The translations under genes and the position numbers were made by a program. A DNA stretch of 64,000 bases from NCBI RefSeq assembly GCF_000513275.1, contig NZ_CBVJ010000017.1, positions 56,669 to 120,668 of the forward strand. Reading direction: 5' to 3'. The DNA comes from Paenibacillus gorillae. Lineage in GTDB: Bacteria > Bacillota > Bacilli > Paenibacillales > Paenibacillaceae. How positions within the stretch are numbered: the stretch's first letter is position 1; each line of letters opens with the position of its first letter. The notes under the pieces are model-generated. The model did not search any database and was not told where the DNA came from. It worked only from the letters and a program-made list of their open reading frames with translations. Shown here one piece after another: positions 7,648-16,108 of the stretch.

Positions 7648-9172
7648 ACGTGTGGAGGTGCTGAGCGATCCGCTCGTGCTGGACGGCGGATCGCTGACTG
7701 TGGAGCAGTTGTATGAGGTAGCCGTTAAGGGGCGTGCCGTGCGGATCGATGAGACGGCGCGGTACCGGCTTGAGGCCTCCCGCAAGCTGGTGTTCGAGCT
7801 TGCGGAGCAGGATATTCCGATCTATGGGCTAAACCGTGGAGTCGGCTGGAACAAGGATAAGGTAATCGGAAAGACGTTTTTTGAGCGCTTTAATCGAAAT
7901 TTGATTCTATCCCATAGCGCAGGAGTAGGGCCTTACGCTTCCGTTGCGGAGACGAGGGCTGTCATGCTGGCCAGACTGAACACGCTGCTCCCCGGCCATT
8001 CCGGTATTGAGCCAGCTGTCGCGGAGCGGTATGCGGAATTTCTGAATCAGGGAATTCATCCGAAGCTGCCGCTGCGCGGATCAGTTGGTGCTGCTGACAT
8101 TACGACCATCTCCCATATTGGGCTAGCGATGATCGGGGAGGGAGAAGTAGAGTGGTCCGGCAAAAGGATGGCAGCAGGTGAAGCGCTCCGGCAGGCTGGA
8201 CTTGCGCCGCTTGCTCTCGGTCCCAAGGACGGCCTGGCGATCGTCTCCTCCAATGCTTTGTCTGCCGGGCTTGGCGCGCTTGCGCTGCAGGAGTGCGAAG
8301 CGCTGCTCGAAACGGCCGATCGGGTATACGCACTTTCGCTGGAAGCGATCCGCGGAAATGTAAGTCCGCTGGAGGAAGCTGTTCATCGGGCACGTCCCTA
8401 TCCGGGACAGCTGCGGAGCGCCAGTCGTGTCAGAGCGGCGCTTCTTGGCAGCAGCTTGTGGGAGAATGCAAGTACCGAGAGTCTTCAAGACCCGCTCAGC
8501 TTCCGTGATGCTTGCCAGATTCATGGGGCCGCCTATGATGCGTTGGGCTATACGAAGGGGCAGTTGGAGCTTCACTTGAATAGCTCGGAGGATAATCCTT
8601 GCGTGCTGCTGGAGGAGCGGAAAATTGTCTCCTGTGCAAACTTTGATTCCATTACCTGGATACTTGGCTTCGAAATGCTGGGCAGTGCGCTGCATCACCT
8701 GTCGAAAAGCGCCTGCTATCGGACGATCAAGCTGGGAACACCGGCGTTTACCGGGTTGTCGCGGTTTTTGACTGCGGATGAGGAGCGCTCAATCGGTTAT
8801 TGCACGGCTCAGAAAACTATCACCTCGCTGGATGCGGAAATCCGTCATCTGATCAACCCGGCATCGACCGACTATTACGCGTTGGCTGGCGATATCGAAG
8901 ATCATGCCGTGAATGCGCCATTCGTCGTGATGAAGACAAGAGAAATTATTGACCGGCTGCGGTATATTATCGCGATTGAAGCACTACATGCTGCGCAAGC
9001 GATTGATCTGCACGGAGATTTGAGGCTCGGAAGGAGGACGAAGGCCGTTTACCGGGCGATCCGGGACGAAATTCCGTTTCTCGGTGCAGACCGGGATATA
9101 TCGGTGGACATCGACCGCGCCTACCATGTAGTTAAGGAGGGACGCCTTCTGGAGGGGGCCGAAGCATGGTAA
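7640..9172 (+). CDS. Aromatic ammonia-lyase homologue without the MIO triad (ergothionase-like?)
   Basis: 510-aa member of the histidine/phenylalanine ammonia-lyase fold. Family landmarks are YGLNRGVG (HutH: YGVNTGFG), LSHSAGVG, PLRGSVGA near residue 145, NSSEDNP, and ALAGDIEDHAVN followed by IEALHAAQAIDL. The MIO-forming Ala-Ser-Gly is absent: where HutH has GASGDL this protein has GAADIT (A151-A152-D153), one residue shorter, with both flanks intact, so it is not a frameshift. It therefore should not form the MIO prosthetic group. Characterised ergothionases, which eliminate trimethylamine from ergothioneine, are, as I recall, MIO-free members of this fold. Context (Opu/Egt importer, DUF917) fits that role. 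ATG 7640 overlaps the DUF917 stop. Confidence 0.82.
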   Translation: MLERVEVLSDPLVLDGGSLTVEQLYEVAVKGRAVRIDETARYRLEASRKLVFELAEQDIPIYGLNRGVGWNKDKVIGKTFFERFNRNLILSHSAGVGPYASVAETRAVMLARLNTLLPGHSGIEPAVAERYAEFLNQGIHPKLPLRGSVGAADITTISHIGLAMIGEGEVEWSGKRMAAGEALRQAGLAPLALGPKDGLAIVSSNALSAGLGALALQECEALLETADRVYALSLEAIRGNVSPLEEAVHRARPYPGQLRSASRVRAALLGSSLWENASTESLQDPLSFRDACQIHGAAYDALGYTKGQLELHLNSSEDNPCVLLEERKIVSCANFDSITWILGFEMLGSALHHLSKSACYRTIKLGTPAFTGLSRFLTADEERSIGYCTAQKTITSLDAEIRHLINPASTDYYALAGDIEDHAVNAPFVVMKTREIIDRLRYIIAIEALHAAQAIDLHGDLRLGRRTKAVYRAIRDEIPFLGADRDISVDIDRAYHVVKEGRLLEGAEAW

Positions 9173-10083
9173 AGCCTGATCGGGTCATGATCGGACTTTG
9201 CGGTGTTGCGATATTCTGGGGCTTCAGCTATGTGATCAGCGGCTATTTGCTGCAGTCGTTTTCACCGGTTTTTTTATCCTTTTGCCGGATGATTATTACA
9301 TCTCTATTCACGCTTACACTGTTATTCGGGAATGGAGGATTGCGTTGGCCGACTCGCAAGGAGTGGCTGCTGCTGCTTGTCTCCTCACTATTCGGTTTGT
9401 TCATTCAACAGCCTCTGTACTATTTAGGCCTGCAGTTGTCTTCAGTTGCCAATGCATCATTAATTTATGCGGCTGCACCGCTTGTGGCTGTCGTGCTGGA
9501 GAGAGTGTTTCTGGGTGTGCGGATGACTGGAGGGAAAATCGCTGGCGGCGTGCTTGGCATTGCGGGGGTTGTCGTTATTATCGGCTTGCACGATACTTCT
9601 TCCTTCCAAGTGTCGCTGGGTGATCTCCTTCTGCTCCTCGCTATGTTAGGGATGACCGTCGGCATGCTGTTCACGCCGCTGCTTGCCCGCACGATGACGA
9701 ATCGGGCGATGAATCTGTATGCAAGTCCAATTGGCATTATGCTGATGGCACCTTTAGCTGCGGGAGAAGCAGTTCTGGGACGAAATGATATGACGTTTAA
9801 TGGGGTTACGGCGGGACTGCTGCTGCTGTTAGGGGCGATTACGATGTATTCTGGTCTGTTATGGACGAGGGGCGTGGCATCGACAGGTCCAGGGACTGCT
9901 GCCATGTTTATGAATATTCCGCCGATCATCTCGCTTGTGGCCGGACATTATATTTTGGGTGAGCCGATTCGCGGTGTTCAGTTGGCGGGAGGGTTGCTCG
10001 TACTTGCAGGCGTCTATATATCCAGCCGATCAATACTGCGCAGACAGCCGATAGAGCAGGGGGCGGCACTTGCAGAAGAGTGA
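9166..10083 (+). CDS. EamA/DMT-family transporter
   Basis: 305-aa inner membrane protein with about ten hydrophobic segments arranged as two EamA repeats (about 9-140 and 150-290). The first ends in SSVANASLIYAAAPLVAVVLERVFLG and the second in GPGTAAMFMNIPPIISLVAGHYILGEP, both classic DMT patterns. It overlaps the lyase gene by 7 bases and is the last operon gene before a terminator, so it probably exports a product or toxic intermediate of the pathway, or imports a related metabolite. Confidence 0.85.
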   Translation: MVKPDRVMIGLCGVAIFWGFSYVISGYLLQSFSPVFLSFCRMIITSLFTLTLLFGNGGLRWPTRKEWLLLLVSSLFGLFIQQPLYYLGLQLSSVANASLIYAAAPLVAVVLERVFLGVRMTGGKIAGGVLGIAGVVVIIGLHDTSSFQVSLGDLLLLLAMLGMTVGMLFTPLLARTMTNRAMNLYASPIGIMLMAPLAAGEAVLGRNDMTFNGVTAGLLLLLGAITMYSGLLWTRGVASTGPGTAAMFMNIPPIISLVAGHYILGEPIRGVQLAGGLLVLAGVYISSRSILRRQPIEQGAALAEE

Positions 10084-10094
10084 ATGAAGAGAGG

Positions 10095-10130
10095 AACAGT
10101 GAGATAGAAGGTGTATCTCACTGTTTTTTT
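10095..10130 (+). terminator. Operon terminator
   Basis: Perfect 12-bp stem AACAGTGAGATA / TATCTCACTGTT with a 7-base loop and a following T-run. It also separates the operon from the convergent reductase gene. Confidence 0.92.
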
Positions 10131-10142
10131 GTTGTTCATCTA

Positions 10143-11141
10143 TTAGCGTTTCATATTGCTGCTATGTCCAGGTGAGAGCTTCGCGCTAGGATCCAAGTAT
10201 ACTTTGGCATTGTTGATAGCCGTTGGCGCCTCGCCGAATCCGACGGCAATCAGCTTCAATTTTCCAGGATAAGTCGTAATGTCGCCAGCTGCAAAAATCC
10301 CCGGTATGCTCGTCTCCATCCGCGTATCGACAACGATCGAGCCGTTCTGAATGTCCAGTCCCCATTCCAGAATAGGACCAAGTGAAGAGATGAATCCAAA
10401 ATTGACGATTAGCGCGTCGCAATTAATTTCCCTTGTTTCGTTCGTTTGATTGAATGTAACGGTCAGGCTCTCGATCCCCTCGTCACCATGAAGCGCTGTA
10501 ATCTCAGCTGGCGTTACGATATTGACCTTCGAATTGAAAAGCTTCTCTACGCTATGCTCATGAGCGCGGAACTTGTCCCTTCTATGGATCAGCGTCACTT
10601 CCTTCGCTACAGGTTCCAGCATGAGCGCCCAATCGACAGCCGAATCTCCGCCGCCGTTAATGACTACGCTTTTACCTGTGAAAGATTCAAGGTTGTTGAC
10701 GAAATAATACAGGTTCGTACGCTCATATTGCTTCACATTAGGCAGATCCAGACGGCGCGGCTCGAATGCCCCGACACCTCCGGTAATGATAACAGACCGG
10801 CTGTAATGAGTCTCTTTATCCGTAACAATCTCGAAATGGCGCTCGTCCTTCTTAATAACTTGCAGCACCTTCTCATCTAAACATACTTGTACCGGAAAAT
10901 AGTTCATTTGCTGCTTTAATTGATCCACCAGCTGCTGGGCAGTCACTTGAGGAAAGCCGGCAACGTCATAAATGTTCTTTTCCGGATAAAGTGCAGTTAA
11001 TTGGCCGCCAAGCTCTGGCATACTGTCTATAATTTTAACACTTGCTTGACGCATGCCTCCGTAAAAAGCGGCAAACATGCCCGCCGGGCCCCCGCCGATA
11101 ATAGTAATATCTTTGAATGTATCTGGTTGTTCAGTGGTCAC
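10143..11141 (-). CDS. Ferredoxin/flavodoxin-NADP+ reductase, YumC type
   Basis: 332-aa cytoplasmic flavoprotein of the thioredoxin-reductase-like FNR type 2 family, which passes electrons between NADPH and ferredoxin or flavodoxin. The FAD site is [19 protein letters not shown] near residue 15; [23 protein letters not shown] is the type-2 FNR signature; the NADPH site is [15 protein letters not shown] near residue 160; the second FAD contact is [25 protein letters not shown]. There is no CxxC pair, which excludes thioredoxin reductase. It starts with GTG, preceded by AAGGAGAA at good distance on the minus strand. Single-gene transcript. Confidence 0.9.
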   Translation of the reverse strand: MTTEQPDTFKDITIIGGGPAGMFAAFYGGMRQASVKIIDSMPELGGQLTALYPEKNIYDVAGFPQVTAQQLVDQLKQQMNYFPVQVCLDEKVLQVIKKDERHFEIVTDKETHYSRSVIITGGVGAFEPRRLDLPNVKQYERTNLYYFVNNLESFTGKSVVINGGGDSAVDWALMLEPVAKEVTLIHRRDKFRAHEHSVEKLFNSKVNIVTPAEITALHGDEGIESLTVTFNQTNETREINCDALIVNFGFISSLGPILEWGLDIQNGSIVVDTRMETSIPGIFAAGDITTYPGKLKLIAVGFGEAPTAINNAKVYLDPSAKLSPGHSSNMKR

Positions 11142-11194
11142 GCAACATTCTCCTTCAATAAGTACATATTTTATATATTTATGTATATAAAGTT

Positions 11195-11241
11195 ACCCTA
11201 TCGATAGATAGCTGTCAATGTTTGCGTCGCTGCGATAGGGT
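11195..11241. repeat. Inverted repeat between yumC-like and nagZ-like genes
   Basis: ACCCTATCG (11195-11203) and CGATAGGGT (11233-11241) form perfect 9-bp arms 29 bp apart in the divergent promoter region. Could be a looped operator or a weak hairpin; no regulator assigned. Confidence 0.5.
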
Positions 11242-11344
11242 TTCGAGGATCCGTATCGAATACCATCTTAATAGACCGAACGGGTATGAATGGGCCTTTC
11301 AATAATCATACTAGTACAATCTATAGAGATGAGGAGATAGGCTC

Positions 11345-12592
11345 ATGAATCAATTACGGTTTTACAGACATTCGCTTCGCCGGATGGGCAAGCTTGGCGT
11401 TATTTTGCTGATAGGAGCATGTATGCTGCTTATGCAAAGCTGCTCTCGCCCGCAGGCTAATGAAGCGCAGCCGAGCCCGACGGCAACGGCAGCCGAGCCG
11501 GATCCGTTAGATCAGCAGATCGCTGCCATGTCGCTGGAAGATAAGGTTGGCCAGATGATTATTGCCGGAGTTGACGGCAAAGAAATCGATTCAGAAGCGA
11601 GCCGGATGATTAAAGAAGAGCGGATCGGCGGCATTATTTTATACGGCTCGAATATTGCGGATTTGCAAGGCATGGTAGCTTTGGTTAATGCGCTAAAGCA
11701 GGCCAATGCCGGAAACGCCATCCCTTTGCTGATCAGCGTGGATCAGGAGGGCGGCAAAGTTAGCCGGATGCCGAAGTCGTTCACCGCAATTCCCTCCAAT
11801 AAAAAGGTAGGCGCAACGAATAATCCTGCTTTGGCTGAGGAGATGGGCAAGCTGCTCGCTGAGGAGCTGAAGCTGACGGGCTTTAATATGAATTTTGCCC
11901 CCGTACTGGACGTGAACAGCAATCCTGCGAATCCGATTATCGGTACCCGGTCGTTTGGATCTACAGCTGATCTCGTAAGCCGAATGGGTGTAGCGGAAAT
12001 GAAGGGCATTCGCGAGAACGGGATTATACCGGTCGTTAAGCATTTTCCAGGCCATGGTGATACGTCTGTAGACTCTCATCTGGAGCTGCCGATCGTCAAC
12101 AAGACAAGGGAGGAGCTTGCCAAGCTGGAATGGCTGCCTTTCGAAGCGGCAATTGAGCAGAAGACGGATGCTATTATGGTGGCGCATATTTTGTATCCGC
12201 ATCTGGACCCCGACAAGCCGGCTTCCATTTCCGCCGCCATTATTGGGGATGTGCTCAGAGGGAAGATGGGGTATGACGGCGTCGTCATGACCGATGATCT
12301 GACGATGGGTGCTATTACGAAAAACTATGGACTCGCTGAAGCCGCGCTCGATTCCGTCCAAGCGGGGAGTGATATCGTGCTGATTGCTCATGGCTACGAT
12401 AATGCGCTTCAGGTACGTGATTCGATTCTGAAAAGCATACAGGAGAACAAGGTCTCTATGGAGCGAATCGATAAAAGCGTTCGCCGCATTTTATCACTGA
12501 AGCAGCGTTATAAGCTGAATGATGAGACCGTTCCCGTTCCGGATTTGAAGGATCTGAATGCGCAGATCGAGGCGTGGATCAAGCGGCTGTAA
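11345..12592 (+). CDS. GH3 beta-N-acetylhexosaminidase lipoprotein (NagZ-like)
   Basis: 415-aa lipoprotein with lipobox LMQSC (Cys about residue 33) followed by a Pro/Thr-rich tether. The GH3 barrel includes GGIILYGSNI, LLISVDQEGGKVSRM, NFAPVLDVN and the NagZ motif KHFPGHGDTSVDSH, whose His-containing loop supplies the acid/base in the N-acetylglucosaminidase branch; the nucleophile Asp is in VMTDDLTMGAI. Such enzymes remove terminal GlcNAc from muropeptides or chitin oligomers at the cell surface. About 415 aa is shorter than YbbD/NagZ of Bacillus (which carries an extra C-terminal domain). It is monocistronic. A link with the LPMO's chitin products is possible but unproven. Confidence 0.88.
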   Translation: MNQLRFYRHSLRRMGKLGVILLIGACMLLMQSCSRPQANEAQPSPTATAAEPDPLDQQIAAMSLEDKVGQMIIAGVDGKEIDSEASRMIKEERIGGIILYGSNIADLQGMVALVNALKQANAGNAIPLLISVDQEGGKVSRMPKSFTAIPSNKKVGATNNPALAEEMGKLLAEELKLTGFNMNFAPVLDVNSNPANPIIGTRSFGSTADLVSRMGVAEMKGIRENGIIPVVKHFPGHGDTSVDSHLELPIVNKTREELAKLEWLPFEAAIEQKTDAIMVAHILYPHLDPDKPASISAAIIGDVLRGKMGYDGVVMTDDLTMGAITKNYGLAEAALDSVQAGSDIVLIAHGYDNALQVRDSILKSIQENKVSMERIDKSVRRILSLKQRYKLNDETVPVPDLKDLNAQIEAWIKRL

Positions 12593-12703
12593 GCTTGGAG
12601 CGAATGCGTAGCTCTAGGCGGGCGTTTCTCATAGCTTGCATCCCGCTGCGTCACCATTTATTCACAAATAGTCAGACAATTGCGAAATTGTTTGCCGGAC
12701 ATC

Positions 12704-12767
12704 TTGCAAGAAACACTCGTACCGTGTAAGATAAAGACATCAAAACATTGTGATTAAATTCACATAA
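12704..12767 (+). promoter_or_regulatory. nox promoter with upstream Rex box
   Basis: TTGCAA (12704-12709), 17 bases, TAAGAT (12727-12732). Just downstream at 12748-12767 lies TTGTGATTAAATTCACATAA, a near match to the Rex operator TTGTGAAnnnnTTCACAA. Rex releases DNA when NADH is high, so expression should rise when NADH accumulates. Confidence 0.75.
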
Positions 12768-12930
12768 CATTTGAAGCAGTGTTCCCACCCGCAAGAAGGA
12801 ACGTCCGGTTGATTGGCTTTATGTAGCAAGCAACGGTAGGGCAGGTACCGATATACGTTGTCCTAAGTGATAGTGCAAGCAAGGCATACGTTAACTTGGA
12901 AGCGGGCGCGGACATTTTTTTCAAACTAGA

Positions 12931-12950
12931 TTGTGATTTATTTCACATAA
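12931..12950 (+). promoter_or_regulatory. Second Rex box, adjacent to nox
   Basis: TTGTGATTTATTTCACATAA, 183 bp downstream of the first box and 15 bp before the start codon, overlapping the approach to the AGGAGG ribosome site. Two boxes flank a 230-nt leader. Confidence 0.78.
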
Positions 12951-12965
12951 TAGGAGGCTATTATC

Positions 12966-14354
12966 ATGACATTGAAAATTGCTGTAATTGGATGCACACA
13001 CGCAGGAACCGCCGCTGTCAAAAATATCGCCGTACAATATCCGCAAGCACAAATTACTGTTTACGAACGCAATGACAATATTTCGTTTCTGTCGTGCGGC
13101 ATTGCGCTTCATGTAGGCGGAGTCGTCAAGGATGCTGGGGGATTGTTCTATAGCAACCCGGAAGAATTGGCTGAGCTGGGTGTTCTTACCCGGATGCGCC
13201 ATGATGTGCTCGCTATAGATGTAGAAGCCAAGACACTGAAAGCACGCAACCTGGAGACGGGTGAACTGGTTGAAGACAATTATGACAAACTCGTTATGAC
13301 AACAGGCTCGTGGCCGATAATTCCGCAGATGGAAGGCATGGACCTTGGCAACATACAGCTTTGCAAAAACTACGGGCATGCTCGTGACATTATTGCCCGG
13401 GCGAATGATGCTCAGCGTATTACCGTCATTGGAGCCGGTTATATCGGCATTGAGCTCGTAGAAGCGTTCCGCGATCAAGGCAAGGAAGTGACGCTGATCG
13501 ATAATATGGAAAGCGTGATGGCGAAGTATCTGGACCGCGAATTTACGGATCTGGCAGGCCAAGAGCTGCAGGAGCGCGGAGTGCAGCTGGCGCTTGGCAG
13601 AACGGTGAAGGGGTTTGAGGGCGAAGAGGGAAAAGTTACTAAAGTATTGACGACAAACGGCACCTTCGATACGGATATGGTAGTATTGTGCATCGGCTTC
13701 CGTCCAGGAACAGATTTGCTGAAAGGTCAGGTCGATATGCTTCCCGGAGGCGCAATTTTGGTTGACGACTACATGCGCACAAGCAATCCCGATGTTATGG
13801 CGGCAGGCGACAGCTGTGCTGTTCGATACAACCCGACAGGAAAAGCAGCTTACATTCCGCTAGCAACCAATGCAGTACGAATGGGTACACTCGTTGGTAT
13901 GAATTTGTTGACTCCGACCGTTCGATACCAAGGTACGCAAGGCACGTCGGCAATTAAGCTGTTTGACTGGAATATCGCTTCGACGGGCATGACCGAGGCT
14001 GCTGCACTTGCTGCAGGTTTGAATGTGAAAACAATCACAATCCATGAAAACAACCGTCCTGAATTTATGCCAACATATGAAGACGTCATGGTTAAACTTG
14101 TTTTTGAAAATGATGGCAGAATTGTCGGAGCACAAATTATGTCGCGAGCGGACATGACTCAGGCGGCCAATACGTTGTCGGTCTGTATCCATAACCGGAT
14201 GACCGTTCAGGAGCTTGCTTTCGTCGACTTTTTCTTCCAGCCGCATTACAACAAACCGTGGAATCTGCTCAATACGGCAGGCCTTGCGGCAATGGCTCAT
14301 CTGCAGGTGCAACAAGCTCAGCCGGTTCAACCTGCTAAGGTAGAGGTTGCTTGA
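12966..14354 (+). CDS. nox: NADH oxidase (H2O-forming type) / CoA-disulfide reductase family
   Basis: 462-aa FAD protein. It begins LKIAVIGCTHAGTAAVKNI (FAD site) and has the single redox cysteine in ISFLSCGIALHVGG (about residue 43), the hallmark of NADH oxidases, NADH peroxidases and CoA-disulfide reductases. The NADH site is ITVIGAGYIGIELVEAF near residue 158, and the dimerisation domain ends in FFFQPHYNKPWN. The two Rex boxes upstream strongly favour NADH oxidase: it would regenerate NAD+ by reducing O2 to water when NADH builds up. AGGAGG is 8-9 bases before the ATG. A terminator and then the repeat array follow. Confidence 0.85.
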   Translation: MTLKIAVIGCTHAGTAAVKNIAVQYPQAQITVYERNDNISFLSCGIALHVGGVVKDAGGLFYSNPEELAELGVLTRMRHDVLAIDVEAKTLKARNLETGELVEDNYDKLVMTTGSWPIIPQMEGMDLGNIQLCKNYGHARDIIARANDAQRITVIGAGYIGIELVEAFRDQGKEVTLIDNMESVMAKYLDREFTDLAGQELQERGVQLALGRTVKGFEGEEGKVTKVLTTNGTFDTDMVVLCIGFRPGTDLLKGQVDMLPGGAILVDDYMRTSNPDVMAAGDSCAVRYNPTGKAAYIPLATNAVRMGTLVGMNLLTPTVRYQGTQGTSAIKLFDWNIASTGMTEAAALAAGLNVKTITIHENNRPEFMPTYEDVMVKLVFENDGRIVGAQIMSRADMTQAANTLSVCIHNRMTVQELAFVDFFFQPHYNKPWNLLNTAGLAAMAHLQVQQAQPVQPAKVEVA

Positions 14355-14404
14355 GGAAAATGAGTAAGTCTTACGGAAGGCTTGGTTGAAAGGAAGGAAG
14401 GCTC

Positions 14405-14444
14405 AGGAAGGCTCTCTGGTTCAATAGAGGGCCTTCCTTTTTAT
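14405..14444 (+). terminator. Terminator after nox
   Basis: AGGAAGGCTCTCT pairs with AGAGGGCCTTCCT (minor bulge), followed by TTTTTA. Confidence 0.8.
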
Positions 14445-14474
14445 TGAAGGTAACAGTGGTTGCGGGCAGGTAGG

Positions 14475-15985
14475 GGGGGTTACAGTGTAGAGCGAAGCAG
14501 GTTCGTAATTTAGCGAACCTAACTTCGCTGGAGAAGTAAGTTGAGATTGGTCTCAGCAGCCGAGCGAAGCAAATTTCGCAGTTGGAGAACCTAGGTTCAC
14601 GAGTAGCGAAAAACACTTCGCTATTCGGATATTAACAGGTCTGCCTGGCCGTTCCAGCGAATATTGCTTCGCAAAATAGCGAAGCAGCTTCGTTGCAGCA
14701 AAAAGTGACCTGTTACCTCGACTTACCTCTTATACCGCATCAGTTTGCGCCTCCACCAGTAACATTTATGTTGAAGCAGTTTCGCTGTGTAGCGAAATAC
14801 ATGGGGCTACGGTTGAATTTATTAGCAATATTTGAGCAGTGTTCTCTGCAAAAGCAACAAAATGAAGGTTTGCTTCAGCGTAGAGCGAAGCAGCTTCGCA
14901 ATTTAGCGAAGTAAAGTTCGCCGGAGCACGATGACAGGTTAGTTGCAGTGCTTAGCGAAGCAGGTTCGTAAATTAGCGAAGCAAAGTTCGCCGGATTACG
15001 GAGGGGAGGTTAGTTGCAGTGCCGAGCGAAGCAAAGTTCGTAAATTGCGAAGCTAAGTTCGCTGTAACAGTGAGGAAAGGTTAGTTGCAGTGCTTAGCGA
15101 AGCAAGTTCGCTGTAGAAGTAGGTTGGGATTGGCCTTATCAGCCGAGCGAAGCAAATTTCGCAGTTGGAGAACCTAGGTTCACGAGTAGCGAAAAACACT
15201 TCGCTATTCGGATATTGACAGGCCTGCCTGGCCGTTCCAGCGAATATTGCTTCGCAAAATAGCGAAGCAGCTTCGTTGCAGCAAAAAGTGACTGTTACCT
15301 CGACTTACCTCTTATACCGCATCAGTTTGCACCTCGACCAGTAACCTTTATGTTGAAACAGTTTCGCTGAGTAGCGAAATACATGGGGCTACGGTTAAGT
15401 TTTTAGCAATTTTTAGCAGTGTTCTCTGCAAAAGCAACAAAATGAAGGTTTGCTTCAGCGTAGAGCGAAGCAGCTTCGCAATTTAGCGAAGTAAAGTTCG
15501 CCGGAGCAGTGAGGAGAGGTTAGTTGCAGTGCTTAGCGAAGCAAGTTCGCAAATTAGCGAACCTAACTTCGCTGGAGCACGGAGGGGAGGGGGAGTTGCA
15601 GTGCCGAGCGAAGCAGGTTCGCAAATTAGCGAAGCAAAGTTCGCTGTAGCAGTGAGGAGAGGTTAGTTGCAGTGCTCAGCGAAGCAGGTTCGCAAATTAG
15701 CGAACCTAACTTCGCTGGAGCAGTAAGTCGAGACTGGCCTCAGCTGCTGAGCGAAGCAAATTTCGCAGTTGGAGAATCAAGGTTCACGAGTAGCGAAATT
15801 TGCTTCGCTATTGGCAAATTACTTAGCGTTCGAGGCCATTACAGCGAATATTGCTTCGCAAAATAGCGAATCAGCTTCGTTGCAGCAAAAAGTGACGGGT
15901 TACCTCTTACTTGCCGCCCATAAATCGCACCAGTTTGCGCCACGACCAGTAACATTTCGATGAAGTAGTTTCGTCTAGCGACGAA
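14475..15985. repeat. Array of GCGAAGC/TTCGC hairpin repeats, gene-free
   Basis: About 1.5 kb dense in short inverted repeats built from GCGAAGC, GTTCGC and TAGCGAA. A good unit is 15535-15573: AGCGAAG, two bases, GTTCGC, AAATTA, GCGAAC, three to four bases, CTTCGCT, so each unit folds into a two-step hairpin; 15678-15716 is another. On a larger scale, a ~385-bp block at 14536-14920 recurs nearly unchanged at 15117-15490, and its first half recurs again at 15717-15975, so the array grew by segmental duplication. Short reading frames inside it follow the repeats and lack ribosome sites. The same family occurs at 63.06-63.77 kb. Confidence 0.88.
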
Positions 15986-16108
15986 ATTACTTAGTTAAGG
16001 GTTGAGGTTGGCGGCAGCAGCTCTGCACTTACCGATCTTCCCCCTGATTCAGACCAGGAGAAAGAGGGTACATATGCTAAACAAATTGCCGGACAAAGGG
16101 GAAAGCAT

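Noticed and set aside
10143..11141. Thioredoxin reductase
   Set aside because: The flavoprotein lacks the CxxC redox pair and carries the type-2 FNR signature.
15672..15963. Two open frames inside the GCGAAGC repeat array
   Set aside because: Their proteins just translate the repeats (SEANFA-like blocks) and they lack ribosome sites.
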